Origin: Corynebacterium kalidii | Lineage (GTDB): Bacteria; Actinomycetota; Actinomycetes; Mycobacteriales; Mycobacteriaceae | Assembly: GCF_022869005.1 (NCBI RefSeq) | Contig: NZ_JALIEA010000013.1 | Location: 62,001 to 126,000, forward strand | DNA: 64,000 nt | Reading direction: 5' to 3' | Shown here: in pieces, positions 25,162 through 33,490 of the stretch | Layout of the letters: each line of letters opens with the position of its first letter | Numbering within the stretch: the stretch's first letter is position 1 | The notes under the pieces: generated by a model | The model's database searches: none | Seen by the model: the letters and a program-made list of their open reading frames with translations, nothing else | What the model was told of the DNA's origin: nothing | Program-made: the position numbers and the translations under genes

Positions 25162-26172
25162 ATGACCCACGCACACGACCACCACGACTCCTGCACCCCC
25201 GACCTCGACCGCGACCTGGTGGTCACGGGTGCCCGGCCGGCCGGGGAGTCGCCTGGCCACGACCGGCGCCGGCCGCAGACACCGCCGCCACCACCTCCTC
25301 CTGCGGCACCTGTCGTCGAGGTGACCCCGCTGTCGCTGGAGACGGAGGTCATCGCCCGGTCGTCGCAGGTCCCGGTGGTGGTCCTCCTCGGTTCGTCGGT
25401 CGATCCGCGGACGTCGACGCTGCGCCGTGAATTGGAGAACCGTGCCCATGCGGCCCGGTTGAGGTGGATCCTCGGCGTGGTCGACGCCGACCGGTTCCCG
25501 CAGGTCGTCGGGGCCTTCCGGCCTGCGGCGCTTCCGTCGGTGGTCGTCGTGGCCGGTGGCACGGGTGTCGGCACCTGGACCACGGCGGACGGTGAGGTCG
25601 ACTGCGGGGAGTGGGCCGGGGAGGTCGTCGCGACTGTCGCCGGACGGCTCGAGGGGCTTCCGGAGGATGCACCCGTCGACGGTGGCAGGGAGGCGACCGT
25701 CGGCGGCTCCGTCGTCACGGACCCCCGGCTCCGGGAGGCGGCGGAGCTGGTCGGACGAGGGGAGGCGGAGGCTGCGCTGGCACTCTACGACCGGATGCTC
25801 GCCGAGTACACCGACCCTGCTGCGGTAGGGGCTCTGCGTCGGGCGCGGGCGGCCGTGGCCGTGTTGGCGCGTACCCGGGACATGGACCGTTCGGCGGTGT
25901 TGTCGGCGGTGGCGGACGCGCGGCGAGGTCGGCAGGAGGAGCCGGGCACCGACGGTACCGGCGGCACCGTCGACTCCGTCCTGCGTGCCGCGGATGTGCT
26001 GGTCCTCCTCGACAGGCCGGTCGAGGCGGTGCAGTTGCTGTCCGGGTCCCTCGTGCATGCCGCGGATGTGGAGAGCATTCGTCCCCGGCTCCTGGAGATG
26101 CTGCATCTACTCGACCCCGGTCACCCGGCGGTGTCGGAGGCGCGGCGGACGCTGGCTGCGGCCGTTTTCTGA
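25162..26172 (+). CDS. Thioredoxin-fold/TPR protein, CnoX (YbbN)-like
   Basis: A 336-residue protein. After a His-rich then proline-rich N-terminus (HAHDHHDSC; a PPPPPPP run) comes a thioredoxin fold (PVVVLLGSSVDPRTSTLRRELE...RWILGVVDADRFPQVVGAFRPAALPSVVVV) in which the CxxC active site is absent, as in YbbN/CnoX holdase proteins. The C-terminal half is helical with TPR-like repeats (LREAAELVGRGEAEAALALYDRML; AADVLVLLDRPVEAVQLL). A role as co-chaperone is inferred from this architecture. Monocistronic with a leaderless promoter; convergent with the CobW-type gene. Confidence 0.78.
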   Translation: MTHAHDHHDSCTPDLDRDLVVTGARPAGESPGHDRRRPQTPPPPPPPAAPVVEVTPLSLETEVIARSSQVPVVVLLGSSVDPRTSTLRRELENRAHAARLRWILGVVDADRFPQVVGAFRPAALPSVVVVAGGTGVGTWTTADGEVDCGEWAGEVVATVAGRLEGLPEDAPVDGGREATVGGSVVTDPRLREAAELVGRGEAEAALALYDRMLAEYTDPAAVGALRRARAAVAVLARTRDMDRSAVLSAVADARRGRQEEPGTDGTGGTVDSVLRAADVLVLLDRPVEAVQLLSGSLVHAADVESIRPRLLEMLHLLDPGHPAVSEARRTLAAAVF

Positions 26173-26238
26173 GAACCCCGGCCGATGTCGGTCGACGGGG
26201 GCCCTGACCAACAACGGGCGGGGCCGCGAGCCCCACGG

Positions 26239-27336
26239 TCACTGTACGAGACCGAAGACTTCCGCGTCGCTGAGCATGGCGGCTTCCAGCTTCCGGAGCA
26301 GCGCGGCGCCGTCGAGCTGCACCCCGATGAGCACCACCTCGTTTCCTGGCTCCAGACCGGCACCTCTCCAGGATGCCGCAGGTCGGATCGACAAGTCGGG
26401 TCCGGCCTGGTGCCACACCTGGGCATATTCGAGGCGGTCGGCGATCCAGCAGTAACCCTTCGACCGGACCAGTCCCGCGGTGGAGCGCAGTGCCTCGAGG
26501 AGTCGTCCGCGGTCGAAGGGACGCTCTCCCCGAAACACGACAGAGCTTATGCCGTACTCCTCGGTCTCCGGGGTGTGGGGGTTCGCCAGTTCCTCGGTGT
26601 ATCCCTGGTAGGCCCGCGCGGTGGCTTCGTTGTACAGGCGCGCCCCCAGGATTTCCCCGGTGGCGGCACGTCCGTGGACCAGCCCGTCCACCATCACATC
26701 GATATACGCCCGCGGGTTCATGCGCCGGACCAGGGTCATGGTTGCTGCAAGCCGGTCCGCGGAGACAAGGTCCGACTTGGTGACGTAGATGCGGTCAGCG
26801 AACTCGACCTGGTCGACGAGCAGGTCGGCGACGGTGCGTTCGTCGTCCGGCGTGGCGCCGCGGTCGGCGTCCTGTAGCAGGGTCCGCCCGCCGAGCCCGT
26901 CGAGGAACTGGACGGCGTCGACGAGCGTGACCATGGTGTCGATCGGAGCGAGATCGGCGAGCCGAGTGCCGTCGTCCCACTGCCACTCGAAGGTCGCGGC
27001 CACCGGCATCGGTTCGGAGATCCCCGTCGACTCGATGAGGATGTGGTCGTAGATTTCAGCGCGGGAAAGGGCCCCGACAGATTCGACGAGGTCGTCGCGC
27101 AGTGTGCAGCAGATACAGCCGTTGGTCAGTTCCACGAAATGGTCCTCCCCGCGGGTGAGAAGGCCTTCGCCCGCGATGAGGGCGGCGTCGATGTTGATCT
27201 CGGAGAAGTCGTTGACGATGACGGCGATGCGACGGCCGTCACGGTTCGCCAGGACGGCGTTGAGCAGTGTGGTCTTGCCAGAACCGAGGAATCCGGACAG
27301 GACGGTCACCGGGGTGCGACGGCGCGTGGCGGTCAT
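26239..27336 (-). CDS. CobW/COG0523 G3E GTPase, zinc metallochaperone type
   Basis: A 365-residue GTPase. P-loop GFLGSGKTTLLN at the N-terminus, the metal-binding GCICC motif (TNGCICCTLRDDL), Walker B-like ILIESTGISEP, and TKSDL in place of the NKxD base-recognition motif. The C-terminal CobW_C domain has YCWIADR. Such proteins insert zinc (or Co) into client enzymes under metal starvation. Its start overlaps the aztA stop by 4 bp, placing it in the operon transcribed leftward from the Zur-type box at 27976, which strongly suggests a zinc-starvation role. Confidence 0.92.
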   Translation of the reverse strand: MTATRRRTPVTVLSGFLGSGKTTLLNAVLANRDGRRIAVIVNDFSEINIDAALIAGEGLLTRGEDHFVELTNGCICCTLRDDLVESVGALSRAEIYDHILIESTGISEPMPVAATFEWQWDDGTRLADLAPIDTMVTLVDAVQFLDGLGGRTLLQDADRGATPDDERTVADLLVDQVEFADRIYVTKSDLVSADRLAATMTLVRRMNPRAYIDVMVDGLVHGRAATGEILGARLYNEATARAYQGYTEELANPHTPETEEYGISSVVFRGERPFDRGRLLEALRSTAGLVRSKGYCWIADRLEYAQVWHQAGPDLSIRPAASWRGAGLEPGNEVVLIGVQLDGAALLRKLEAAMLSDAEVFGLVQ

Positions 27337-27968
27337 ACCGGCTCCACCACCCGTCCGTGGTCGAGGACGACGACCCGGTCGGCGCTGTCCGCCTGGTGCC
27401 GGTGGTGCGTGGCGATGACGACCGTGGCGCCGGCCTGACTCTCCGCGCGGACCGCCTCGTCGATCATCCTGACGGTGGTGGTGTCCACTGCCGACAGTGG
27501 TTCGTCCAGCAGGAGCAGGGGAGCCTGCTGGGCCAGCCCCTGAGCGATGAAGGTGCGTTGACGCTGCCCGCCGGACAGGTCACTGAGGGTGCGGTCGGCG
27601 AGGTCGGTGATGCCCATGCGGTCCATGGAGGTGTCGATGAACTCCCGGTCGTGCCGGGTGAGTGGGCGGAGCAGGCCGCGGGCCCGCCACCGTCCCATGG
27701 ACACGGTCCGGCGGACGGTCACGGGGAACAGGTCGGGTGCGGTGCTGTGTTGGGGTACCAGGGCGGTGTTGGACGGGACGCCGGTCGTCGTTCCTGAAGC
27801 AGGGGTCAACGTGCCGGCGAGGATGCCGAGCAGGGTCGATTTTCCGGAGCCGTTGCCGCCGACGAGCGCGGTGACGGTCCCCGGTTCGAGGGTGACGGTG
27901 ACTGACCGGAGGGACGGTATCCGTGCGTAGTGGTGGGAGATGCCTGTGAGGCGGACTGGTTCACACAT
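27333..27968 (-). CDS. aztA: Zinc ABC transporter ATPase
   Basis: A 211-residue ATPase of the metal-chelate (ZnuC/MntB) type. Walker A GGNGSGKST, signature LSGGQRQR, Walker B LLLLDEPLSAVD and switch His in ATHHRH are present. The ATG at 27968 abuts the Zur-type box; a TATCAT box 6 nt upstream suggests a leaderless transcript. It is transcribed away from the permease gene, so the transporter is encoded by two divergent units sharing one operator. The CobW-type gene follows in the same operon. Confidence 0.92.
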   Translation of the reverse strand: MCEPVRLTGISHHYARIPSLRSVTVTLEPGTVTALVGGNGSGKSTLLGILAGTLTPASGTTTGVPSNTALVPQHSTAPDLFPVTVRRTVSMGRWRARGLLRPLTRHDREFIDTSMDRMGITDLADRTLSDLSGGQRQRTFIAQGLAQQAPLLLLDEPLSAVDTTTVRMIDEAVRAESQAGATVVIATHHRHQADSADRVVVLDHGRVVEPV

Positions 27969-27975
27969 TCCTTCA

Positions 27976-27996
27976 TGATAATGATAATCATTATCA
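27976..27996. promoter_or_regulatory. Zur-type operator in the aztA-aztB divergent promoter
   Basis: A perfect odd palindrome: arm TGATAATGAT (27976-27985), one central A, arm ATCATTATCA (27987-27996). It overlaps the -10 regions of both divergent genes, so repressor binding would shut both. The core equals the classical Fur-box consensus, but the genes are zinc genes, so Zur is the likely ligand. Confidence 0.85.
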
Positions 27997-27997
27997 A

Positions 27998-28849
27998 ATG
28001 GAATTCCTGACAGCTCCCTTCGAGGTCTCGTTCGTCTTCCGGGCACTGCTGGCCGGAGGGTTCGCCGCTGTGCTCTGTGCCTGTATCGGCACCTGGGTCG
28101 TGTTGCGTGGACTCGCGTTCTTCGGCGACGCGATGAGTCACGGCATGTTGCCCGGCGTGGCGGTGGCGGCCCTGCTCGGCGGGAACCTCATGCTCGGCGC
28201 GGCGGTCAGTGCGCTGGTGATGTCACTGGGGGTCGTCACGGTCAGTCGCACGTCGCGGTTGTCGCAGGACGTGGGTATCGGCCTGCAGTTCATCACGATG
28301 CTGTCGCTGGGGGTGGTGATCGTCTCGCACTCCGGGTCGTTCGCCGTCGACCTCACGGCCTTTTTGTTCGGCGACGTCCTCGGTGTCACCCGCGGCGACG
28401 TCCTCGTCATCGCCGTCGCCGCCGTTATCGGGGGTCTGGCGTGCCTTGTGTTGCACCGACCGTTCACGGCTCTGACGTTCGACGAGCGTAAAGCGCACAC
28501 GCTGGGGTTGTGGCCGGGAGCGGCGCACGTGGGGATGCTGGTCCTCGTCGCGGTGGCGACGGTGGCATCGTTCCAGGTGGTCGGTACTCTCCTCGTCTTC
28601 GGGTTGTTGATCGGTCCTCCTGCGACGGCGTTGTTGCTGGTCCGGGGGATCGGTCGGGTCATGGCGGTGGCGGCGGTGGTCGGGGTGGCGCAGGTGTATG
28701 TCGGACTGCTGGTCAGCTGGTACGCGGAGACTGCTGCGGGGGCGACGGTGACCCTGTTGGGCGGGGTGTGCTTCCTGGTCGTCTTGGTGGCAAAGGCGGT
28801 TGTGTGTAGAGTCGGCATCCGTACTGCAAATGATAATCATTATCAGTAG
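27998..28849 (+). CDS. aztB: Zinc ABC transporter permease
   Basis: A 283-residue ABC-3 family (ZnuB-like) membrane protein with about eight helices. LRGLAFFGDAMSHGMLPGVAVA is the family signature (the S-H-G pattern), and FQVVGTLLVFGLLIGPPATALLL is the later conserved helix. Likely leaderless: a GATAAT box within the operator is 9 nt before the ATG. Its last residues, TANDNHYQ, are encoded by DNA that is itself a second Zur-type box (28825-28845). The lipoprotein gene follows 6 nt downstream. Confidence 0.92.
   Translation: MEFLTAPFEVSFVFRALLAGGFAAVLCACIGTWVVLRGLAFFGDAMSHGMLPGVAVAALLGGNLMLGAAVSALVMSLGVVTVSRTSRLSQDVGIGLQFITMLSLGVVIVSHSGSFAVDLTAFLFGDVLGVTRGDVLVIAVAAVIGGLACLVLHRPFTALTFDERKAHTLGLWPGAAHVGMLVLVAVATVASFQVVGTLLVFGLLIGPPATALLLVRGIGRVMAVAAVVGVAQVYVGLLVSWYAETAAGATVTLLGGVCFLVVLVAKAVVCRVGIRTANDNHYQ
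28825..28845. promoter_or_regulatory. Second Zur-type box inside the 3' end of aztB
   Basis: Matches the box at 27976 at 19 of 21 positions; TGATAATCATTATCA (28831-28845) is identical. It is both coding sequence (codons for NDNHYQ) and lies 10 bp before the next gene, so it could control an internal promoter or block elongation. Confidence 0.75.
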
Positions 28850-28855
28850 AGGAGA

Positions 28856-30136
28856 ATGATGACGTTACAGCGCAGAACACGCGCCCGTCCGCCCGTTCCG
28901 TCCCGTCGCCTTGCCGCCGTCGTCGCAGCTCTTGCCGTCCCTACCCTGGTCATGGGGCTGGCTGCCTGCGGTGTCGAGGACTCCGGATCGGAGCCGGCCG
29001 CCACCTCCGGTGCGACCGACATGCCCCACGGCTACGTCGAGGGCGCGGACGAAGCCACCGAACCCCAGGTGCGGCTGTCCACCGTCGACGCCGACACCGG
29101 TGCACTCACCCTGGTCGACCTGCTGACGGGTGACCCGGTGGATGCGCCGGCGGGACCCGCCGGGGAGCAGTCGGTCGTGCTCAAGGAGTCCGACGGCCGG
29201 TTCCTGTTCACCGCCGACGACACCGGCGTCACTGTCACTGACACCGGCGTATGGACCGTCGACCACGGCGATCACAACCACTACTACCGGTCCGACCCCT
29301 CCCTGGTCGGCACGGTGGACGGCGACACCCCCGGCCACGTGGTCTCCAACGGCTCGCAGGTCGCGATGTTCTTCGACGGCGACGGCGCGGTGAAGGTCGT
29401 CCCGCGACAGGGGCTCGGGGACGGGGAGCTGACCGAGGACGTCTCGTTCGACGTCGGTGCCCACCACGGGGTTGCGGTCCCTTTCGAGGACCACGTCCTG
29501 ACCACGGTTCCCGGGGCCGGTGACGGGGATCTCCCCGCCGAGATCGCACTGTACGACGACAGCGGTGAGGAGGCGTCGGGCGAGCTCACCGGTGAGACCA
29601 CATGCCCCGAGATTCACGGTGCGGCAGGCCTCCGCGACCATGCGACTTTCGCATGCGGGGAAGGTGTCCTGACAGTGGACGACGATCTCACCGCCACTGT
29701 CACCCCGTACCCGCAGGACGCGGACGGGCGTGCGTGGTCGCTGGTGGCGGGCCGGGACGTCGTGGCTGCGCCGTTCGAAGACGGCGGGCTTGGAGTCCTC
29801 GACCCGGAATCGGGCGAGTGGCACGTCGCCGATACCGATGCCCCGGTGGTCTCAGCGGCGGTCGCACCGGATGACTCGACCGTCTTCGCCGTTGACGAGG
29901 ACGGCGTGGGCTATGTGGTCGACGCCGGCTCCGGCGAGGTCACCGCGCAGCGACAGCTGGTGGACGGCGGTGGCGACACGGCTCCGTCGGTCGTCCTCAC
30001 CCGGGAGCGCGGATATGTCTCCGACCCGGCGGCCGGCACCGTCGCCGAGCTTGATGTGCGGGACAACCTGCGCGAAGCTCGCAGCATCGACGTCGGCGGA
30101 CACCCCGCGGCAATCGCTGTGACGGGGGACAAGTGA
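28856..30136 (+). CDS. aztD: AztD-type zinc chaperone lipoprotein (first copy)
   Basis: About 426 residues; start is the first of two adjacent ATGs (28856 or 28859) behind AGAGGAG. Signal peptide with lipobox ending at C38 (GLAAC). The mature part repeats short propeller-like blades and carries the HGDHNHYY motif near the middle of the first half, the zinc-binding signature of AztD, the periplasmic chaperone that loads AztC. Known AztD proteins are soluble and periplasmic; here a lipid anchor fits a monoderm-like envelope. It sits between aztB and aztC, overlapping the latter. Confidence 0.85.
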   Translation: MMTLQRRTRARPPVPSRRLAAVVAALAVPTLVMGLAACGVEDSGSEPAATSGATDMPHGYVEGADEATEPQVRLSTVDADTGALTLVDLLTGDPVDAPAGPAGEQSVVLKESDGRFLFTADDTGVTVTDTGVWTVDHGDHNHYYRSDPSLVGTVDGDTPGHVVSNGSQVAMFFDGDGAVKVVPRQGLGDGELTEDVSFDVGAHHGVAVPFEDHVLTTVPGAGDGDLPAEIALYDDSGEEASGELTGETTCPEIHGAAGLRDHATFACGEGVLTVDDDLTATVTPYPQDADGRAWSLVAGRDVVAAPFEDGGLGVLDPESGEWHVADTDAPVVSAAVAPDDSTVFAVDEDGVGYVVDAGSGEVTAQRQLVDGGGDTAPSVVLTRERGYVSDPAAGTVAELDVRDNLREARSIDVGGHPAAIAVTGDK

Positions 30137-31050
30137 TGAACCGCCTCCGAATCCTCACCGCCACACTGGTCTCCGGGTTGCTCGCCTCCGTCCTCGTGGC
30201 CTGTGGCAGTGACGCCGAACGTCCGAGCATCGTGGTCACCACGAACATCCTCGGTGACGTCGTCTCCCGGCTCGTCGGCGACTCCGCGGACGTCCGGGTC
30301 CTGATGAAACCCAACGCCGACCCGCACTCCTTCGGTATCTCGGCGCGTGAGGCCGGGGACATGCAGCAGGCCGACCTCATCGTCGCCAACGGGCTGGGAC
30401 TCGAGGAAGGACTTGGATCGAACCTCGACAACGCCCGCGAAGAAGGGGTCGACGTCCTCGAAGTCGGTGAAGAGATCGACCCGCTCCCGTACGCCTCGGG
30501 CGGGGACGAAGGCGACCTTGACCCGCACTTCTGGACGGATCCCGGCCGCATGGTCACCGCCGCGGGCATCATCGCCGACCACCTGGCAGACGCGGTCGAC
30601 AGTGACGTCGGCGAGGAGATCCGGTCCTCCGCCGCGGCCTACCGTGCGGAGCTGGATGACCTCGATACCGAGGTGACAGAGCTCCTGGGCTCTGTGCCGG
30701 AGGACCGTCGGAAACTGGTGACCAACCACCACGTGTTCGGCTACCTCGCCGACCGCTTCGGCTACGACGTGATCGGCACCGTCATCCCCGGCGGCACCAC
30801 CCTGGCCGCACCGTCGGCGGCGGACCTGCGGGACCTGAGTACCACTGTCCGTGACAACCGGGTCCCGGCGATCTTCGCCGACTCCTCCCAACCTCAGCGC
30901 CTCGCCGACGTCCTCGCCGACGAGGCCGGGATCACCGTCGACGTGGTCCCCCTGTTCACCGAATCGCTCACCGGGCCGGACGGTGAGGCGGACACCTACA
31001 TCGACATGCAACGCACGAACGCCGAGCGTATCGCTGACGCGCTCGGCTGA
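30136..31050 (+). CDS. aztC: Zinc-binding receptor lipoprotein
   Basis: A 304-residue cluster A-I (ZnuA-like) solute-binding protein. Lipobox ends at C23 (LVAC). Zinc ligands are H64 (ADPHSFG), H131 (LDPHFWTDP), H198 or H199 (TNHHVFGYLADRFG) and D249 (FADSSQPQRL). The long His-rich loop of ZnuA is replaced by a short acidic loop (SGGDEGDLD), as in AztC proteins that rely on AztD for loading. The ATG at 30136 shares a base with the aztD stop; a GTG at 30133 is the alternative. Works with aztA and aztB. Confidence 0.93.
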   Translation: MNRLRILTATLVSGLLASVLVACGSDAERPSIVVTTNILGDVVSRLVGDSADVRVLMKPNADPHSFGISAREAGDMQQADLIVANGLGLEEGLGSNLDNAREEGVDVLEVGEEIDPLPYASGGDEGDLDPHFWTDPGRMVTAAGIIADHLADAVDSDVGEEIRSSAAAYRAELDDLDTEVTELLGSVPEDRRKLVTNHHVFGYLADRFGYDVIGTVIPGGTTLAAPSAADLRDLSTTVRDNRVPAIFADSSQPQRLADVLADEAGITVDVVPLFTESLTGPDGEADTYIDMQRTNAERIADALG

Positions 31051-31090
31051 CACCTGACTTTCACCTGACCCTCGAGAAGGAGAACCCATC

Positions 31091-32371
31091 ATGGCCCCAA
31101 CGTCCCGGATCCACAACCCACGCCGCCTCCGCCGTAGCGCCACCGCCGCGGTGGCGGCGAGCCTCTCCGCCGTCCTGGCCCTGTCCGCCTGCTCGTCCGG
31201 TGAGGGCGACGGCGACCGTGCGGAGGAACCCACCGCCGAGGCGCAGGCCGTCGACGCCCCGCAACCCCGCATCCTGACCACCTACGACGGGGGCGTCCTC
31301 ACCCTCGACGCCACCACCCTGGAGGTGATCTCGGACGAGAAGGTCGACGGCTTCAACCGGCTGAACCCGCTCGGCGACGGTCGCCACGCCCTGTTGTCCA
31401 CCGGGGACGGCTTCCGGCTCGTCGACGCAGGCGTCTGGACCGAGCCGCACGGCGACCACACCCACAGCTACGCCGGGGAGCCCGTCCTCACCGACACGGT
31501 CTTCGGTACCGACACCCCCGGTCATGTGGTCAGCCACGACGGCAACGTCGCCCTGTTCGGTGACGGTGACGGGAAGATCCAGCTGTTCAAGGCCGAGGAC
31601 TTCCGCGGCATCTCCGGCGGCGACGGCGACGACGTCCCGGAGCCGACGGTGGTGATGGTGGACGACCCCCACCATGGGGTCGCCGTGGAGCTGTCGGACG
31701 GGACGTTGCTGCACACCGAAGGGACGGAGGAGCACCGTGACACCGTCGTGGCGGTCAGTACCGATGGTCAGGAGATCGCGTCCAGCAACGACTGCGAAGG
31801 CGTGCACGGGGAAGCGACCGCCGCCGGCGAGGCCGTCTCCTTCGGCTGCGAAGACGGTGTCCTGGTCTACAAGGACGGTGGGTTCACCAAGATCGATGCC
31901 GAGGACCGCTACGGGCGCTCCGGCAACCAGGCCGGGACCGACACATCCCCGGTGGTTCTCGGCGACTACAAGGTCGACGAGGACGCGGAACTCGAGCGTC
32001 CGACCAGGATCAAGCTGACGAACACGGAGGACAACACCGCGCGCCTCGTGGACCTGGGGACCTCCTACAGTTTCCGTTCGCTCGCCCGCGGGCCCGAAGG
32101 TGAGGCGTTGGTGCTGGGGACCGACGGAAAACTGCACGTCATCGACCCAGAGACCGGCGAGGAGACCGCCGCCTGGCAGGTCGTGAACGAATGGGAGGAG
32201 CCGGTGGAGTGGCAGGAGGCCCGCCCGACCCTGTTCGTCCAGGGAGACCGCGCGTACGTCTCTGAACCGTCCACCAAGGAGCTCCACGTGGTGGACCTGT
32301 CCACCGGGGAAATCCTGACCTCCGCCGAGCTTCCCGAGACCCCGAACGAGCTGACCGGCGTCACCGGGTAG
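31091..32371 (+). CDS. AztD-type zinc chaperone lipoprotein (second copy)
   Basis: A 426-residue paralog of the product of 28856, with the same length, lipobox (C34, LSAC) and zinc motif (HGDHTHSY, and the matching context GVWTEPHGD). AAGGAG lies 5-10 nt before the ATG. The two differ widely in the rest of the sequence, so this is not a recent duplication. Two AztD-like proteins on one operon could load AztC from different donors or hold zinc at the surface. Its last codons (LTGVTG-stop) overlap the first copy of the 19-bp repeat that bounds the islet to the right. Confidence 0.87.
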   Translation: MAPTSRIHNPRRLRRSATAAVAASLSAVLALSACSSGEGDGDRAEEPTAEAQAVDAPQPRILTTYDGGVLTLDATTLEVISDEKVDGFNRLNPLGDGRHALLSTGDGFRLVDAGVWTEPHGDHTHSYAGEPVLTDTVFGTDTPGHVVSHDGNVALFGDGDGKIQLFKAEDFRGISGGDGDDVPEPTVVMVDDPHHGVAVELSDGTLLHTEGTEEHRDTVVAVSTDGQEIASSNDCEGVHGEATAAGEAVSFGCEDGVLVYKDGGFTKIDAEDRYGRSGNQAGTDTSPVVLGDYKVDEDAELERPTRIKLTNTEDNTARLVDLGTSYSFRSLARGPEGEALVLGTDGKLHVIDPETGEETAAWQVVNEWEEPVEWQEARPTLFVQGDRAYVSEPSTKELHVVDLSTGEILTSAELPETPNELTGVTG

Positions 32372-32410
32372 CGGCCAGTAACCAGCCCCGGAAGTGATCG
32401 ACGGCGGAAC
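32355..32410 (+). repeat. Islet repeat copy 1 (56 bp)
   Basis: 53 of 56 bases match 33435-33490. The first 20 bases include the 3' end of aztD; the remainder encodes, on the minus strand, the last residues of a gene like that at 33441. The first 19-bp core is 32356-32374. Confidence 0.85.
32361..32410 (-). pseudogene. 3' remnant of a second copy of the duplicated-domain gene
   Basis: On the minus strand this encodes SAVDHFRGWLLAATR-stop, versus SAVDHFRDWLLSATR-stop at the end of the gene at 33441. Similarity stops abruptly at 32410, so the rest of that copy is gone. It lies just downstream of the RCC1-like gene. Confidence 0.75.
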
Positions 32411-32456
32411 CTCGTGTGGGGCGACAATAGTCGGGTTTTCCTGGTTCTTCGGCGTT

Positions 32457-33371
32457 CTAGTCTCCGTCAGGACGGCGGATGTTTACCCAGGATGCGACAT
32501 CTCGTCTACCGTCGGCGTCGTTCCCGGCACTTACGAGAGTGCCGTCAGCGCATAGGCCAAGCGTGTGGGTGGATCCCGCTGCGATCGCGACCACGTCCCT
32601 CCATAGTGCGACATCGAATTGTCCGTAGCTGTTGTCGCCAACCGCGAGAACACGACCGGTTGCAGTCACGCCCACGGTGTGATGGCTCCCGGTGGACACC
32701 GCTACGATTTCTTCCCGCTGGGCGACGGCGCTTTCCACAGACGCCGGGCCCCTTGTGGTGAGGACTTTCCCGTCTCGCCTTAAACCGATGGTGTGGAAGC
32801 AACCGGCGGCCACGGCAGTGAGGTCCTGCCATTCTTCGACGGCACACTGACCCCGCTGGTTGTTGCCGGTTGCCAGGGCTGATCCGTCCTCGCGCAAACC
32901 GACTGAGTGCCAGTCTCCGCACGAGACCGCTGTGATATCTCGCCAGGTCTCCGTGTCGCACGCGTCCTCGGCACGGCGGCCGGTCGCCACTACCGTCCCG
33001 TCCAGCCGGACGCCGAGCGTACGTCGCCAGCCTGCTGCTACTGCTGCGATGTCGCGCCATTCCCCGATGTCACACTGCCGGTCGTGATTCCACCCTGTCG
33101 CCAGCACGGAGCAGTCGGAACGAAGAGCGACGGTGTGCGATTTTCCTGTGTTCCCGGCGGTGTGAACATTGCCTGCCGCGACGGCGATCACGTTCTCCCA
33201 GCGGTCGACATCACATTCGCCGGCTCTGCCATCACCGACTGCCACCACTGTGCCATTCTGTTGTACCGCGACCGAGTGACGACGGGCAGCCGCCAACACC
33301 GCCCCTTTTCCTCGAACCGCTGGCTCCATATAATCAGGATAGGCTTTCTCTCCAGTTTTCAGCATCGTCAT
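32457..33371 (-). CDS. RCC1-like seven-repeat beta-propeller protein
   Basis: A 304-residue protein made almost wholly of seven repeats of about 38-46 residues with consensus AVAAG..HTVGL..DGTV.A.G.N..GQCDV..W.DI, one per blade, as in RCC1/ATS1 propellers. No signal peptide or membrane segment, so cytoplasmic. Several Cys residues occur at equivalent blade positions (CDV, CDI, CDT, CAV). Start is uncertain: ATG 33371, 33365 or 33329; none has a good ribosome site. Bacterial RCC1 proteins are scattered and of unknown role, some being effectors or scaffolds. Low GC and the flanking repeats indicate recent transfer. Confidence 0.8.
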   Translation of the reverse strand: MTMLKTGEKAYPDYMEPAVRGKGAVLAAARRHSVAVQQNGTVVAVGDGRAGECDVDRWENVIAVAAGNVHTAGNTGKSHTVALRSDCSVLATGWNHDRQCDIGEWRDIAAVAAGWRRTLGVRLDGTVVATGRRAEDACDTETWRDITAVSCGDWHSVGLREDGSALATGNNQRGQCAVEEWQDLTAVAAGCFHTIGLRRDGKVLTTRGPASVESAVAQREEIVAVSTGSHHTVGVTATGRVLAVGDNSYGQFDVALWRDVVAIAAGSTHTLGLCADGTLVSAGNDADGRRDVASWVNIRRPDGD

Positions 33372-33434
33372 TGGCGCGGACGTGGAACACCATCCGAGTC
33401 CATTTGGAGGCGATACACGGGCTGGCGGTGGATG

Positions 33435-33490
33435 CCGGCGTCACCGGGTAGCGGACAGTAACCAGTCCCGGAAGTGGTCGACGGCGGAAC
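33435..33490 (+). repeat. Islet repeat copy 2 (56 bp)
   Basis: Second copy of the 56-bp repeat, here forming the intact 3' end of the gene at 33441 on the minus strand. Its 19-bp core is 33436-33454, 1080 bp from copy 1. Confidence 0.85.

Noticed and set aside
26173..26238. Terminator between the convergent thioredoxin-fold and CobW genes
   Set aside because: Only weak GC complementarity and no clear stem; not enough to call.
27976..27996. Exact match to the classical Fur-box consensus, i.e. iron control
   Set aside because: Both divergent operons encode zinc transport and a zinc-type CobW protein, and actinobacterial iron control usually uses DtxR/IdeR sites; Zur is the better reading, though not proven.
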